Notes under the pieces: model-generated
Databases searched by the model: none
What the model was told of the DNA's origin: nothing
Seen by the model: only the letters and a program-made list of their open reading frames with translations
Position numbers and translations under genes: made by a program
In this document: positions 49,860-61,108 of the stretch, one piece after another
Layout of the letters: each line of letters opens with the position of its first letter
Position numbering within the stretch: the first letter of the stretch is position 1
From: Heloderma charlesbogerti
Taxonomy: Eukaryota > Chordata > Lepidosauria > Squamata > Helodermatidae
Assembly (NCBI GenBank): GCA_026122225.1
Contig: JANEZZ010001863.1
Location: 62,001 to 126,000, forward strand
Direction of reading: 5' to 3'
Length of the DNA stretch: 64,000 nucleotides

Positions 49860-50111
49860 GAGAAAGGTTTAGAACATTTGGGGCGTTTTAGTTAAGACTA
49901 AAGCCAGTGCGGTGGGGCACCACTCTGCCACTCTCTTTTCTTTCTTTCCCTCCTCCTTCCCACCCAGTGGCCTGTCAGAAAAGGGACAAATCTCGCTTGC
50001 CAGAGGTCTGAACTGATCGCATGCAGAGGGCATTTGAAATTAGGCCAAGGGCTGCATGAAATTAGGCCAAGGGCCGCATGTGGCCTGAGGACCACAGGTT
50101 GCCTACCCCTG
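49860..50111 (+). mobile_element. hAT-F copy, left end unclear
   Basis: TCCTTCCCACCCAGTGGCCT, TTGCCAGAGGTCTGAACTGA, GGCCGCATGTGGCCTGAGGA, CCACAGGTTGCCTACCCCTG end. Confidence 0.55.
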
Positions 50112-50273
50112 GTTTATAGGAATAGGGGACATGACAGAGATGTATGGTGTAGAGTAAGTGGATAGAGTAAAGACTCTCTCAATACCAGAACCTGGGCTTC
50201 CTCCAGTGAATGGTGGAAAATTCAGGACAGCACCTTGAATAGGATACAAGAAAGTGTGTAAGAGACACAATGC

Positions 50274-50471
50274 CAGTGAAGGCTGGTGGCTCTGATATCA
50301 GTGGGGTGGTGGATCCGATCTGGGTTCAGTCAGAAATCTAAAGGAGCTATCCAAGGTGTGAAGCAGTGTGTGAAGCACCTTGGATAGCACCTTTAGAGTT
50401 CTGACTGGTTCTGACTAAAACCCAGAGCAGATTCACTGCCCCACTGACATCAGAGCCACCAAGCTCCACTG
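50274..50471. mobile_element. FB-C MITE
   Basis: CAGTGAAGGCTGGTGGCTCT to CAGAGCCACCAAGCTCCACTG with central AAGGTGTGAAGCAGTGTGTG, AAGCACCTTGGATAGC. Confidence 0.85.
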
Positions 50472-50894
50472 GAAGATGTTACTCATCCCAGCGCTGCCCT
50501 CAGCCTCCCTCTCCCTGCCCTGTAAGCCCTGCTCTTCCTTTGTTGAGTGGCGCGTGTGTGTGTAGAGGTGGCTTCTACTTGTATACACCTGAACGCAAGT
50601 CAAACCCTTTGCGCAGTTGGGAACCCTGAGAAAGCTGAGTTCCCGGTCCCGTGGAGGCTTATATTTATATTCATGTGAGTAGGAGCCTCCTCCAGCCCCC
50701 ACCCTCAGCACCAGGCAGGTGAGGACTCGGAGGGCGGGGTTGGCATGCGTGAGGATGTTGGGGGTGGGGCCAGCATATGTGCCTGTTGCACCTGCTGCCC
50801 AGGTGTGAACGGCTGATGGCCAGCTTCAAGGCCAGCCTCTGCTGCCCCTGTTGATGGCTCTTTATCTTTGGCCTGGAGAACCCTTCAGATAGCT
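50472..50894. other. Unassigned intron 2 sequence
   Basis: No feature recognised. Confidence 0.35.
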
Positions 50895-51180
50895 CAGGGA
50901 TAGGCAACCTTTTTGGGCCATGGGCACATTTGGCAATTTGAGATACTGTCGTGGGCATCACCACAAAATGGCTGCCATGGAAGGCGTGGCAAAGGGCAAG
51001 TAACCTGCCCCAAAGACTGAGTACAAGGCAGATGTGAGGTTTGAACCCCAACACACTGAACTGCTCCTTTGAACCCACAGTTTTCAGCCCCAACAGAAAC
51101 CTATTTTCCAGCAATCCAAGCTGCCGCTAAGAAAATCCTAGCTGCTGATAACAAAACAGGCACCATGTTACCTACCCCTG
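50895..51180. mobile_element. hAT/Charlie-like MITE
   Basis: CAGGGATAGGCAACCTTTTT, GGGCC left; CACCATGTTACCTACCCCTG right, inverted. No clear target duplication. Confidence 0.65.
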
Positions 51181-51335
51181 AAATTGTCCTATATAAAGTA
51201 GGGCACAGGGCCACCTACCCACGTTAGCCTTTATGATGTCACAGGACAGGTTTTATATCAGGAGCTGTGACTGTGCTTCCAGAGGGAAAGTGTCAACGTG
51301 TGTTAATTTGTCCTTTCCTACTTGGGTATGAGATG

Positions 51336-51730
51336 GAGGCCTGGCATCAAAGGTAGACATGGTCAGGCACATGCCGAGGGCCCAGCGCCAGCAGGGGCCC
51401 GCTGACAGTTGTGAACTGCCCAGAGAGCCTTTGCTGTTGGGCAGTACAGAAATGTAATAGCTAAATAAATAAGAGCCCCCGAACCTGCTCCTCCTCTCAC
51501 TCTGGCCCAGACAACAGAGGTGATGGTGAGAAGGAGGAACAGTGCATCCCAGTCCCTGCTTGCTCACCAGCTCTCTGCCTGCCAAGTAAGCAAGTGGGAG
51601 CAATGATGAGAAAGAAGAGGGGCAGGAGCGGCTGGTGACCATGGTGGTAAGGAGGTAGGCTCACTGATGGAAGGGCCCATTGAGGATGTCTTGCCCAAAG
51701 GCCCTCAGAGGCCTGGAGCCAAGATTGACT
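51336..51730 (-). mobile_element. hAT-D copy with a nested tail
   Basis: CTGGCATCAAAGGTAGACAT to GGCCTGGAGCCAAGATTGACTG. Interrupted at 51412-51475. Confidence 0.75.
51412..51475 (+). mobile_element. Very short LINE/SINE 3' tail inserted in hAT-D
   Basis: TGTGAACTGCCCAGAGAGCC, TTGGGCAGTACAGAAATGTA, TAAATAAATAA. Confidence 0.65.
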
Positions 51731-51869
51731 GAATGTTCATGCATTCTCTCAAGCAGATGCATATTTTTCACTGCGTTCACTGTCGGAGTGCTTGTAAATG
51801 AGCCTCCTATTGTCTCTTTGGTTTTATTGTTGTGGGGAGGGTGTGTGTGTAGGGGGGAAATACTTGGAG

Positions 51870-52008
51870 GTTGGGGATCCTGTAAACCAGGGAGATGTGT
51901 TCACCGTCCAGATGTTGCTGGATTAGCACAGCCAACGGTGAGGGATGATGGGAGGTGTACTCCAACAACATCTGGAAGGCCACATGTTCCTCATCCCTGC
52001 TGTAAATG
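51870..52008. mobile_element. FB-A copy
   Basis: CACCGTCCAGATGTTGCTGG left; GGATGATGGGAGGTGTACTC, AACATCTGGAAGGCC right. Confidence 0.6.
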
Positions 52009-52527
52009 CAGTGATCTAATACATGTAAATAAATATGAGGAGACGTCATTACAACGATTTTTTTTGTCAAAACTAGTACAGTTTTTTGTGCACTGAATAT
52101 TAACTATGAGTCATTTTCAGGCTCAGCAGTTCCCTCTGCAGGAATTCAGTGCATAACTGTGATTCAGATATGGAAGGAGAGAAGGAGCGGGTTGGGGCTT
52201 GCCGTCTTTTTCTTCTTCCCCCAGGCCTCCTGTGCTTAAAACTTGAGATCTCTATGGCAAGCCTGGTGGATGGCTCAGCATGTAAGAGGCTGCTGAATCC
52301 AGGCTGCAGCATGGCGACTAGGAGCATGAGCCCTGCTGCAGCTAGGCTGAAATACGAGTCACAGAATCAACTGCAGGTCCTTGTCCTGATGAATCCTGCC
52401 TTCACTTCCTTCCTCTTCCTCTTTTGTTTTCTCTGTATCGAATTTTAGACTGTAAGTTCCTTGGGGCAGGGGCCTGTCCTCTTGTACTCTGTAAAGCATG
52501 CATGATGATGATGATGTGCATGAGGTG
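52009..52527. other. Unassigned intron 2 sequence
   Basis: No feature recognised. Confidence 0.35.
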
Positions 52528-52645
52528 CCTTCCTTCCTTCCTTCCTTCCTTCCTTCCTTCCTTCCTTCCTTCCTTCCTTCATTATATTTCTATACTGCCC
52601 CATAGCTGAAGCTCTCTGGGCAGTTGACAAAACACTTCCAACACT
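52528..52645. repeat. (TTCC)n microsatellite and LINE/SINE tail
   Basis: (TTCC)n to about 52580, then ATTATATTTCTATACTGCCC, CATAGCTGAAGCTCTCTGGG on the - strand. Confidence 0.85.
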
Positions 52646-52649
52646 ATAA

Positions 52650-53092
52650 GGGCACAATCCTATGGCTGCTAGTCAGCGGCTAGACAGCCATAGGGTAGGT
52701 CAGTTCCTAGGAACCGACCTCGGAGCCTGTGCTCCAAGGTTGGTTCCCTGAGAACCAACCTTCCCCCCATCCCACACTGCCTCGCAGGCAGCTCAGAACA
52801 GCCCTGTGCTCCACGCTCGGAAGAGGAGTGGAGCAGTGAAAACGGGGCGTTCCTGGGAGCGCTCTGGGGCGGGGAAGTCAGAAATCCGGTACGACACATC
52901 CTGTGTGTCACACATCAGAGCTTCCCATGCTCCGACTTCCTGTGGCTAGACAGCTGAAATCGGCTGTCTAGCCGCAAATGCAGGGTGGCTGAAGTGCGGA
53001 GGGGATGATCCCCTCCACGCTTCTGCCCTGCATTGGATAGGCGGTCTCCTCCGAGTTAGGAGGCGGCTGCCTATCCCAGTAGGATTGCTCCC
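52650..53092. mobile_element. MITE-K, FB-B-like ends, TAA duplication
   Basis: GGGCACAATCCTATGG start and TAGGATTGCTCCC end, TAA at 52647-52649 and 53093-53095. The 443 bp interior is GC-rich and full of small mirrored blocks (CGGCTAGACAGCC, GGCTGTCTAGCCG; GGTCAGTTCCTAGGAACCGACC). No protein. Confidence 0.75.
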
Positions 53093-53094
53093 TA

Positions 53095-53232
53095 AAGCAT
53101 CTTCCCCACACCTGGTACTCTCCAGATGAGTTGGACTGCATCTTGCATCTTTCCCTACTGACGCTGGATGGGAATGATGCACGTTGCAGTCCAACCCATC
53201 TGGAGGGCACCAGGTGGGGGAAGGAGGCCCTA
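53095..53232. mobile_element. FB-A, both arms
   Basis: CTGGTACTCTCCAGATGAGT left; GCAGTCCAACCCATCTGGAG, GGCACCAGGTGGGGGAAGG right. Confidence 0.75.
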
Positions 53233-53254
53233 AAGCACTAAATTTATCAAGTGC

Positions 53255-53388
53255 AGCTTTTCCCAACCTGGAGCCCTCCAGATATTTTGCACGACAGCTC
53301 TTAGCATTCTTGGCCATTGGCCATGCTGATGCGAGTTGAAGTCCAAAACCTCTGGAGGGCACCATTTTGGGGAAGGCTGACCAGCCAG
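53255..53388. mobile_element. FB-A, both arms
   Basis: CCCAACCTGGAGCCCTCCAG, ATATTTTGCACGACAGCTC left; AAGTCCAAAACCTCTGGAGG right. Confidence 0.7.
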
Positions 53389-54185
53389 TTCATCTTTAAA
53401 GCGAGACCTGAAAAAGACCTTCCCAGAACACCTTCTCCTAATCACTGTGTAAGCCCAGTCCAGCTCTGTGACTTAACAAAGCAGATAGTGTTTTATGTAC
53501 ATTTGTCAAATATTGACTCAGATCTTTAGTTTAAGGCAGACAAATTGAAACTCTCCAAGCACATCAAAGGGAGTAAATCCGGAAAGCCAGTGGGGTGGCT
53601 AATGTGATTTTTAGAGGACCTGTTCCTGAATATTTCATGCAGCAAGGCTAGTTCTGCTATATTTGCAGGCAGTTGTACCTGCCTCTGAAGCACAGAGGAA
53701 TCTCTCCAACACGTTGTCTGAAGTCTGGACATGTGACGTGTATGGCAAATGCTGACAAAGCCCAGACAAGGGGATGAGGAGAGACTCATCCTAAATCATA
53801 CGTTTAGAGAGCAAGAGCAAGGACTGAAATGTTTATCTTGGGTCCAGGATTGCATCGTCTTGCTTTTAGGATTTACTTATCACCTGTGGTTACAGGTTTA
53901 TGGAAAATTTAGGCCATTCATTCATTTTTGTTGGCAGAGCTCTTCACTGCTGCAAAAGGGGCATAGATATTGAACCTCTCACAGTTTAAATGGTGATCCC
54001 ACCAGAACAGGTAGCAAAACACACATTCAACTTGAGAGTGATGTTCTGGCAAGGGGTGGGCATGCAGCCCCCCCCCCAATGTTTAAAATAACTTTACGGG
54101 GAGGGGGATGATATCTGTAGCTGCTAAGGAGAGCCAAAAGGGTTATATTTAGCTTGGAAACTAGCTAAATGGAACCCTTGTAACA
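53389..54185. other. Intron 2 sequence without recognised repeats
   Basis: No coding or repeat signature seen. Confidence 0.4.
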
Positions 54186-54246
54186 CTCTGTAGCACTATG
54201 GAGCGGGGATTTTTTTTGTCTGAACATGCATAGGATAGTGCCCTAA
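54186..54246. mobile_element. FB-B right arm fragment
   Basis: TTTTGTCTGAACATGCATAG, GATAGTGCCC then TAA. Confidence 0.6.
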
Positions 54247-54272
54247 ACGAATTAATGGAGCATAGGTCTGTG

Positions 54273-54420
54273 AGTGGCTATTAGTAGCCATGATGGCTCA
54301 GTGGAACCTCCACAATTCAAGGCAGTCTTCCACTGAATACCAGAGAAAGGCTGTTGCCCTCATCATGCCTTTGTTGAGGGTCTTCCAGAGGACTGTGGCT
54401 GGCAGCAGTGATGCAGCTAG
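54273..54420 (+). mobile_element. CR1-like fragment, worn
   Basis: GGCTATTAGTAGCCATGATG, AATACCAGAGAAAGGCTGTT, GCCCTCATCATGCCTTTGTT. Confidence 0.5.
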
Positions 54421-54441
54421 GTAATTTAGACCCTAGACTAA

Positions 54442-54555
54442 GGGTGCAATCCTATGCAAGATTAGACAGAAAAAAATCCTACAACTCCCAGCATGCTGGG
54501 GCATTCTGGGGTTTGTAGGGTTTTCTTCTGTCTAAACATGCATAGGATTGTGCTT
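54442..54555. mobile_element. FB-B palindrome
   Basis: GGGTGCAATCCTATGCAAGA left; TCTGTCTAAACATGCATAGG, ATTGTGCTT right. TAA left (54439-54441), TTA right (54556-54558). Confidence 0.75.
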
Positions 54556-54640
54556 TTATTTCTTCAGCTGTGAAGCACACAGTTAAGATATCTCTTCTTC
54601 CTGGTACATTAGAAGAACAGCAGCAATGTTTGCCAAACCT

Positions 54641-54688
<48 letters not shown>
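54641..54688. repeat. (TTTC)n microsatellite
   Basis: About 12 units. Confidence 0.95.
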
Positions 54689-55203
54689 GTTTTAAAAAAA
54701 CCAGGGTATATGCAATTTTGCATTTCAAACTCACTTAAATCCTAGCACAATGCTAACTACAGGAATGAAATGGAGTTCTGATGCCCTCATCCCCTGCCTC
54801 TCTCTGGGCTGTCACTTGGGGTCCTCTTGGACTTTGGGGCCCAGGCGTTTGGCTGCAAAGTCCAGCCCCAGCTGCACCACTGGCTGGCAGGATGCTTTGC
54901 CCTGGCCCAGAAGAGCTTTTCTTCAGTTCAGTATCCTGGTTTCCAAGCAACAGGGCCAGGCCTGTCCCGAAGTGGAGACAATCGGCTCAAAGGCAAAACT
55001 TGCTTAACTGTATGGGGAAATCTGGAAGCACCAAGGCAAATGTGGACCGTAATTTAATCGGCTCAACCCCACCCTTGCAAAAGAGATGGAGAGGAGAAAC
55101 TGGTGTGGGGTGCAGGGATGTTTCTTGGGCTTCTCAGTCTCTGTGGTGACTTTATATATATTAGCTCTAAATATATTTTGAAATTACTCTGTTGTTAGTC
55201 TGT
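54689..55203. other. Unassigned intron 2 sequence
   Basis: Frames of 60-120 codons here have no family signature. Confidence 0.35.
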
Positions 55204-55211
55204 CTGTCTTT

Positions 55212-55362
55212 CTGTGGAGGCTGGTGGCTCCGATGTACATGGGGCAGTGAATCCATTCCGGGTTTCAGTCAGAAGCAGTCAGAACTCCTTTAGAGTTCTC
55301 CTTTAGAGAAACCCGGAATGGATTCACTGCCCCACTGACATTGAAGCCTCCAGTCTCCACTG
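55212..55362. mobile_element. FB-C MITE with target duplication
   Basis: CTGTGGAGGCTGGTGGCTCC to AGCCTCCAGTCTCCACTG. Flanks CTGTCTTT (55204-55211) and CTATCTTT (55363-55370) agree at 7 of 8. Confidence 0.85.
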
Positions 55363-55370
55363 CTATCTTT

Positions 55371-56702
55371 CTCATATATTCTGTGATAAGGTGACAGGTT
55401 CCCATGAACACAACTGCAAGCATGAGAATGCACGCACACACACACCCCATTCCCCCAAGAGATAGTAACTATATGAAACGCCGTAGTAAATACAGGCATC
55501 TCCCATTGATTGTCCAAGAGTATCAATATTCCCCTATGCTTTTTGTTAAATTATGGATACAATCTTTGATCTGTAGATTAATCCACTGGCTGCTGTCATT
55601 GATTCATCAGTGGGAGGCTAGTTTTAATCCAAATGTTAATTGATAGGGTTGAGAGTTAAGGTATGTCAAAGGGTCACGGACCAGATGGGTGACATATCTG
55701 TTGCAGAACTCTTTGCATTCAGAACTCTTAGTGTAAAAATGGGAGCAGCCATCTGAGACTTTGCAGAACTTGGGGACAAAAGATCTGATGTTATTCTGAA
55801 TGTAACTCAAAATATATGACACAGGCATGCAAATAGTTCTGAGAAGATGATGGGGATTGGTGTAATAGGTGATGATATTACAAAGGGATTGTAGCTCTGC
55901 TTGCCATTTAGAGTTTGGAATTTTCACACATGCAAATAGGACAGTTGGGTGAGGAGAGAGGATTTGCCCACTGGCTGATGATGTCACAGTAGCCCATAAC
56001 CTTTTTTTTTTTAGAAAGCCTTTTCCTTATTGCTTTTTCTATGGGGAGGAGAGGAGGGGGGAAGTGTGTGCAAAAACAGTTCCCCCCGCCCCACACACTT
56101 TCCTCTGAGCTTTCTGATGGTCATTCTCTTGCTCATGTCAATGAAGCTGTTCTGGAAAAAGAGGTGGGCTTGTAGACAAGGATGTTGCTAGGCACTTAAA
56201 ACATTCGGGGACCAATCTTTCCATTAGCATCAATGGAAGAGATGTTTGGATGTGTGGTGTGAAATAAATGAAAAATCACACCCACAGTTGTATGATGGCA
56301 CTGCCCTAATAATAGGTTTTGCCAAAAGCATTTGTTCTGAATATAAAAGTTACTTGGTGGGGACATATTTCAACTTCCCTTCCTCTGCACGTGTAGGAGT
56401 CAGTGTCAGAGAGGATAGAAAAGATATAAACAATTTGCAACCAGAGAAACCTGTATCACATTCTTGATGCCTGTCTCATGTAGAAATAGCAGATAATCTG
56501 CCTGTGGTATGTAACTGTGCCAGTTTGGGCCGGGCCTCTTCAGGAATTGGGTTTCTTTGGGAGAATCCGGATGTTGCAGGAGAGAAAGGCTGGTGAATCA
56601 TGAGGAAAACACCTCCTTTTTGTAAGGGCACAGGATGGGCTGTGCTGTTTTTACAAGATAAATCCACTCTTGTCACTGCAGTAGTTGCAGGGAGTTTAGT
56701 AT
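55371..56702. other. Longest tract without recognised repeats (intron 2)
   Basis: No coding signature, no family recognised across 1.3 kb. A poly-T run lies near 56001. Candidate location for conserved intronic elements or the missing exons of an unknown transcript; nothing supports either directly. Confidence 0.4.
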
Positions 56703-56930
56703 TTTATTTATTTATTTGTCACATTTTCCTCCAAAGAGCCCAAGGTGGTGTACATGATCCTCCTCCTCCGGTTTATCCTCACAACAACCCTGGGGGGTAG
56801 GTTAGGCTGAGAGACAGTGACAGGCCCAAAGTCAACCAGTGAGCTTCATGGCTGAGTGAGGACTTGAACCCAAGTCTCCTGAATCCCAGTTCGATACTCT
56901 GATCTCTGCACCAGGCTGCCTCTCAAGTTA
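56703..56930 (-). mobile_element. CORE/MIR-like SINE, complete
   Basis: ATTTATTTATTTGTCACATT, TTATCCTCACAACAACCCTG, CAGGCCCAAAGTCAACCAGT, ACTTGAACCCAAGTCTCCTG (box B complement). Confidence 0.85.
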
Positions 56931-57252
56931 TCGAGCTTCTTGGTTGAAAGCCAACATTTCTGTGTGCCCTTCAGTTCTGGGAGATGGGAGGGTGTATAGA
57001 GATGTTGGGTGTTAAATGCTGAGTAACGTCAGCCCCTAGGCAAGCGTTGGCTCCAGGCAGTTGGGTACCGGGACCTGAGGGTGGGGGAGCTGGCTGTCAG
57101 CCCAAGTGAGCCATTCCAAGGTGCGTCCTTGAAACCAGACAGGGGTCAAGATCTGAAGCAACACTCAGGGAGAAGGTGCTTCTGCAGAAACCCCATGAGT
57201 GAGGCACAGGACATAAAAACTTAGTGGGATCTTCTCAAACTGGGGAGAAGTT
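56931..57252. other. Unassigned intron 2 sequence
   Basis: No feature recognised. Confidence 0.35.
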
Positions 57253-58222
57253 TGAGTGCTGGGCCCAGTGCTCTTCAACATTTTTATTAATGACTTGGAG
57301 GAGGAGGTGCAAGGGATGCTGATCAAATTTGCAGATGACACAAAATTGGGTGGGATAGCTAATACCGTGGAAGAGAGAAACAAAATTCAAAGTGATCTTG
57401 ATAGACTAGAGCGCTGGGCAGAAAAGAACAGAATGCAATTTAATAGGGATAAATGCCAAGTTCTGCACCTTGGAAAAAGAAACAAAATGCACAGTTACAG
57501 GATGGGGGATATGTGGCTCAACAGTGCTACAAGCGAGAAGAGTCTTGGAATTGTTGTCGATCACAAGCTGCATATGAGCCAACAATGTGATGTGGCTGCA
57601 AAAAAGGCAAATGCTCTTTGGGGCTGCATTAATAGAAGCATAGCTTCCAAATCCCATGAAGTACTAGTTCCCCTCTACCCAGCACTGGTTAGGCCTCATC
57701 TGGAGTACTGCATCCAGTTCTGGGCACCGCACTTGAAGAAGGATGCAGATAAGCTGGAGAGGGTTCAGAGGAGGGCAACAAAGATGATCAGGGGCCTGGA
57801 AACAAAGCCCTATGAGGAGAGACTGAAGGAACTGGGCATGTTTAGCATGTTTAGCCTTGAGAAGAGAAGACGGAGGGGAGATAGGATAGCGCTCTTCAAG
57901 TACTTGAAATGTTGTCACAGAGAGGAAGGCCAGGATCTCTTCTCGATCCTCCCAGAATACAGGACACGGAATAATGGGCTCAAGTTACAGGAAGCCAGAT
58001 TCCGGCTGAACATCAGGAGAAACTTCCTGACTCTTAGAGCAATACGACAATGGAACCAATTCCCGGGGGGGGGCAGGGGGGCTCTCCCACACTGGAGGCA
58101 TTCAAGATGAGGCTGGACAGTCCTCTGTCAGGGATGCTCTGACTTATATTCCTGCACTGAGCAGGGGGTTGGACTCGATGGTCTTGTAGGCCCCTTCTAA
58201 CCCTATGATTCTACCGTTCTAG
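57253..58222 (+). mobile_element. CR1 LINE, longest copy, partial reverse transcriptase
   Basis: The + frame from 57256 encodes VLGPVLFNIFINDLEEEVQG, then the catalytic LIKFADDTKLGG, followed by RWAEKNRMQFNRDKCQVLHL, VVDHKLHMSQQCDVAAKKAN, VRPHLEYCIQFWAPHLKKDA, KLERVQRRATKMIRGLE, and RFRLNIRRNFLTLRAIRQWN. The frame is open for about 270 codons until a G-run near 58065 shifts it. A six-base repeat gives SMFSMFSLEK. The 3' UTR ends GGACTCGATGGTCTTGTAGG and TGATTCTACCGTTCT. The 5' half (endonuclease and RT fingers) is missing, the usual CR1 truncation. Confidence 0.93.
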
Positions 58223-58449
58223 TGAAACACACACATTCAACACAGCTCTAGGGATGCACTGGCAATGTTTGGCCAGAGGCAATTCCTGGGTGACAGCCAG
58301 GCACAGCAGATCCTGCTGTTGCTCAAACAAAGGCTCAGCCTGACCTGGAAGCCTTTAGAGTCCTGAGAGGCCTGAGTGAGCTGGCCTGAGTGAGTGGCAC
58401 CATTCCAGAGCCTTGGAACACTTCATAGCCCAGGGATCACTGTACCCCA

Positions 58450-58570
58450 GGGTAGAATGGCCCTCTAGATGTTGTTGGACTGCAATTCCCATCAAAGCCA
58501 GCATAGCTAATAGTGAGGGATCATGGGAGTTGCAGTGCAACATCTAGAAGCCCGCCAGTTGTCCACCCTG
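58450..58570. mobile_element. FB-A, both arms
   Basis: GCCCTCTAGATGTTGTTGGA, CTGCAATTCCCATCA left; ATCATGGGAGTTGCAGTGCA, ACATCTAGAAGCCCGCCAG right. Confidence 0.7.
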
Positions 58571-58621
58571 CTCTACCTTGAGGGGTGACTCACCACACAG
58601 GACAGCAGAAAGTGCCCACCC

Positions 58622-58700
58622 CAGCTTTTGGAGGGTGCTTTGGCAAAATCCCTTCAATGGGCCACCTCCCTGAGTGAGTCGACATTCTCTCCGCCATTGA
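58622..58700 (+). mobile_element. hAT-D fragment
   Basis: CAGCTTTTGGAGGGTGCTTT, GGCAAAATCCCTTCAATGGG, GACATTCTCTCCGCCATTG. Confidence 0.55.
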
Positions 58701-59089
58701 CGCCAGCTCTGGCAACAGCACATATACCTGCAGGCTCCTGGGCCTGTGGATTTCTGGCAACTCCTGATGTATGCACAAAAAGGTTGTGCGCTCTCTGTGG
58801 TGGGCTTGACGTTGAAGCATTGGGAGTTTAGTCTTCATCTTAGGGTCGCCAGGGGGAGGTGTCTGATCTCAAGAGCCCAGAATCAAGATGGTGGGGACTT
58901 GCGATGTTTTCTCATTCACTCCATCCCTGAACTCCCTGGAATTGCCATGAACTTCCTCCAACGAGCCAGGAGCCTTCCTCAGCCCAAGCCAAGCACCACT
59001 AACTTCCAACCGTATCCCACTTGCCCCCACTCTCTAATCTGCCAGGCACCACCTCTTAGCTGCCAAGCTCCACCTCCTGTGCCTAACGG
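58701..59089. other. Unassigned intron 2 sequence
   Basis: No feature recognised. Confidence 0.35.
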
Positions 59090-59175
59090 TCTGAACCTGG
59101 TGCCCTCCAGATGGGTTGGACTACAGATGTAAAGTCCAGCACATCTGGGAGGCACCAGGCTGGGGAAGTCTGGTC
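59090..59175. mobile_element. FB-A, shortened
   Basis: TGGTGCCCTCCAGATGGGTT, GGACTACAGATGTAAAGTCC, AGCACATCTGGGAGGCACCA. Confidence 0.7.
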
Positions 59176-59794
59176 TACGCCTTACAAGACCTGACAATGC
59201 TTAATTCATGCTTCTCCCTCACCCACTCATAAGGCTGTCTAGGATTGCAGAGAGAAAGAGTGCAATGAAGAGAGAGCCGTCAATAGGTGCAACCAATTTT
59301 AATTACAAGCACATTTCCATATTTCACAACTCATGAATTCCCCCTTCCTTTAGGAGAAACTATTCAAAGTGTAAATTTAAGAGATCAATAGCAGTCTAGA
59401 CAAACATGGGGAGAGAGCAGCTTTTCCATGAATAGTATAAGCGAGCAGAATTTACAATGATTGAATGAGGGAATTCACTGCAGAAGATTCTGACTCTTGC
59501 TCTTAGATGGATCTCATAATTTACAGACTGAATAGTTTCCTCTGTGAAAGGAGATTCACAAGCTAGTAAATATGGGAACCAGCTTGCAAATAGATGTGCC
59601 TCTTACACTTAGGGGTTTTGCCTTCTCTTTGTTCTTTCTAGGTTTGCAGCCAAGATCAATGGAACAGTAGGGACCCCTCCAGCCCCTTTGGATGTCATCC
59701 GGCATGGATCCTTCCTTTGTCCTCTTCTGTCCCAGTGCATTATATAATTTCCATATAACTGCTCTCCTTTTTCATGGCTTTGTGTCTTTAAACT
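59176..59794. other. Intron 2 sequence without recognised repeats
   Basis: No feature recognised. Confidence 0.35.
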
Positions 59795-59868
59795 GGACTT
59801 GGACTGGGCAGTCCTTCAAACAGAGGACATCTTCAAGAGGGTGTCCTAGGACACATGGCCACTCTGGA
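59795..59868. mobile_element. hAT-H-like fragment
   Basis: TTGGACTGGGCAGTCCTTCA, GAGGACATCTTCAAGAGG, ACACATGGCCACTCTGG. Confidence 0.5.
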
Positions 59869-59924
59869 GCAGAGTTTACTCTCAGTGGCTGGAGTCAGTG
59901 TTACAGTGGAGCCAGGACTCACAG

Positions 59925-60062
59925 GGTCGAAATGCCAGGACTCTTGGATTAGCAGGGGTGATGACATCATTTGCCAGCACCCCTCTGGCTTCCCTGTTCC
60001 CTCTGAGCTTAGGTACAATCATCATAGTAGTCTGGGGAGCAGGGGTGGGAAATGGATTTTCC
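59925..60062 (-). mobile_element. hAT-L fragment
   Basis: AGCAGGGGTGATGACATCAT, CCTGTTCCCTCTGAGCTTAG are the reverse complement of hAT-L. Confidence 0.45.
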
Positions 60063-60075
60063 CAGTGACAGTGAC

Positions 60076-60392
60076 TGGGTTCAGATGACATGCCATGGCT
60101 TGCCATAGGTTATTTAACGCACGATGACCCATGGTACCTGCGGGCACCATATTACATATCTAACCACTGCCTGGAGATCGTTGTCTCATGCATAACTGGC
60201 GAGTATACGTTATGTGACGCAAGGGTTGTTTAACTCTCACACAAACCGCACTTGCCGGGTTTGCATGACACATTAACCCCCGTTCAGGGGTTGCATATTC
60301 AAAACGGCGTCCGCACACGTCCTGCACATGCCGCAGTCTCATTGCGGATTAAATAACCCATGGTGGGCTGTTTCGTCACATGAACAAGCCCA
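60076..60392. mobile_element. hAT-Q-like foldback element
   Basis: GGGTTCAGATGACATGCCAT, GCCATAGGTTATTTAA left; TTAAATAACCCATGGTGGGC, GTCACATGAACAAGCCC right. CpG-richer interior. Confidence 0.55.
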
Positions 60393-60911
60393 GTATATTG
60401 CTGTGAGCTATCCCTGTTGTGATGCAGAGTGTTTTGGGGTGGTTTGATCTTGAATAGGCAATTAAAGTGTTACAAAAGGCCTGCTCCTGATGGAGATGAA
60501 AGCTGCTAGAACTGGTTTGTCGATATGGATCAAGCCAGCTGCCTGAATTTTTGGACTCTCCTTGAGGGCGTGGAAATGGAAACTTGTCATGATGAGCTCC
60601 CACACTTCAGAATTCACCACTACACCACCGGCTGGGGTCTTAACCTCTCCCCACCCATACTGTCCTTCATTGCCTGCTCTTCATATAAGTGATTTGGCGC
60701 CATTCACTTCAGTGGCAATGGGAAGTAGTAACGTGCTGCGTTCAGAGACATCTTCGCGGTCAGGGATCTTGTGGGGGCAGTGCAAAGTGCCTCTGGTGTG
60801 TCCAACCACAGAGGCACAAACAGTCCTCGCAGCACCCTCCGCCCACTGAAAGAGACACATGCAAACACAGCACCTATCATAAGGATGGGTACTTGCTAAT
60901 AAATAAGAAGT
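60393..60911. other. Unassigned intron 2 sequence
   Basis: No feature recognised. Confidence 0.35.
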
Positions 60912-61108
60912 GGCAGGACCGTAGCTCAGTGGCAGAGCCCCTGCTTTGCATGCAGAAGGTCCCATGTTCGATCCCCGGCATCTCCAGGTACGGCAGGACA
61001 AATTCCTGCTTGAAACCCTGGAGAGACGCTGTTGCCAGTCAGTGCCGACAATACTGGGCTAGATGGACCGAGGGTATTTTTCAGTATAAGGCGGCTTCCA
61101 ATGTTCCT
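60912..61108 (+). mobile_element. tRNA-Ala-headed SINE, best preserved
   Basis: GACCGTAGCTCAGTGGCAGA, TGCTTTGCATGCAGAAGGTC, GTTCGATCCCCGGCATCTCC, CAATACTGGGCTAGATGGAC, CAGTATAAGGCGGCTTCCAA, ATGTTCCTGTG. Confidence 0.9.
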
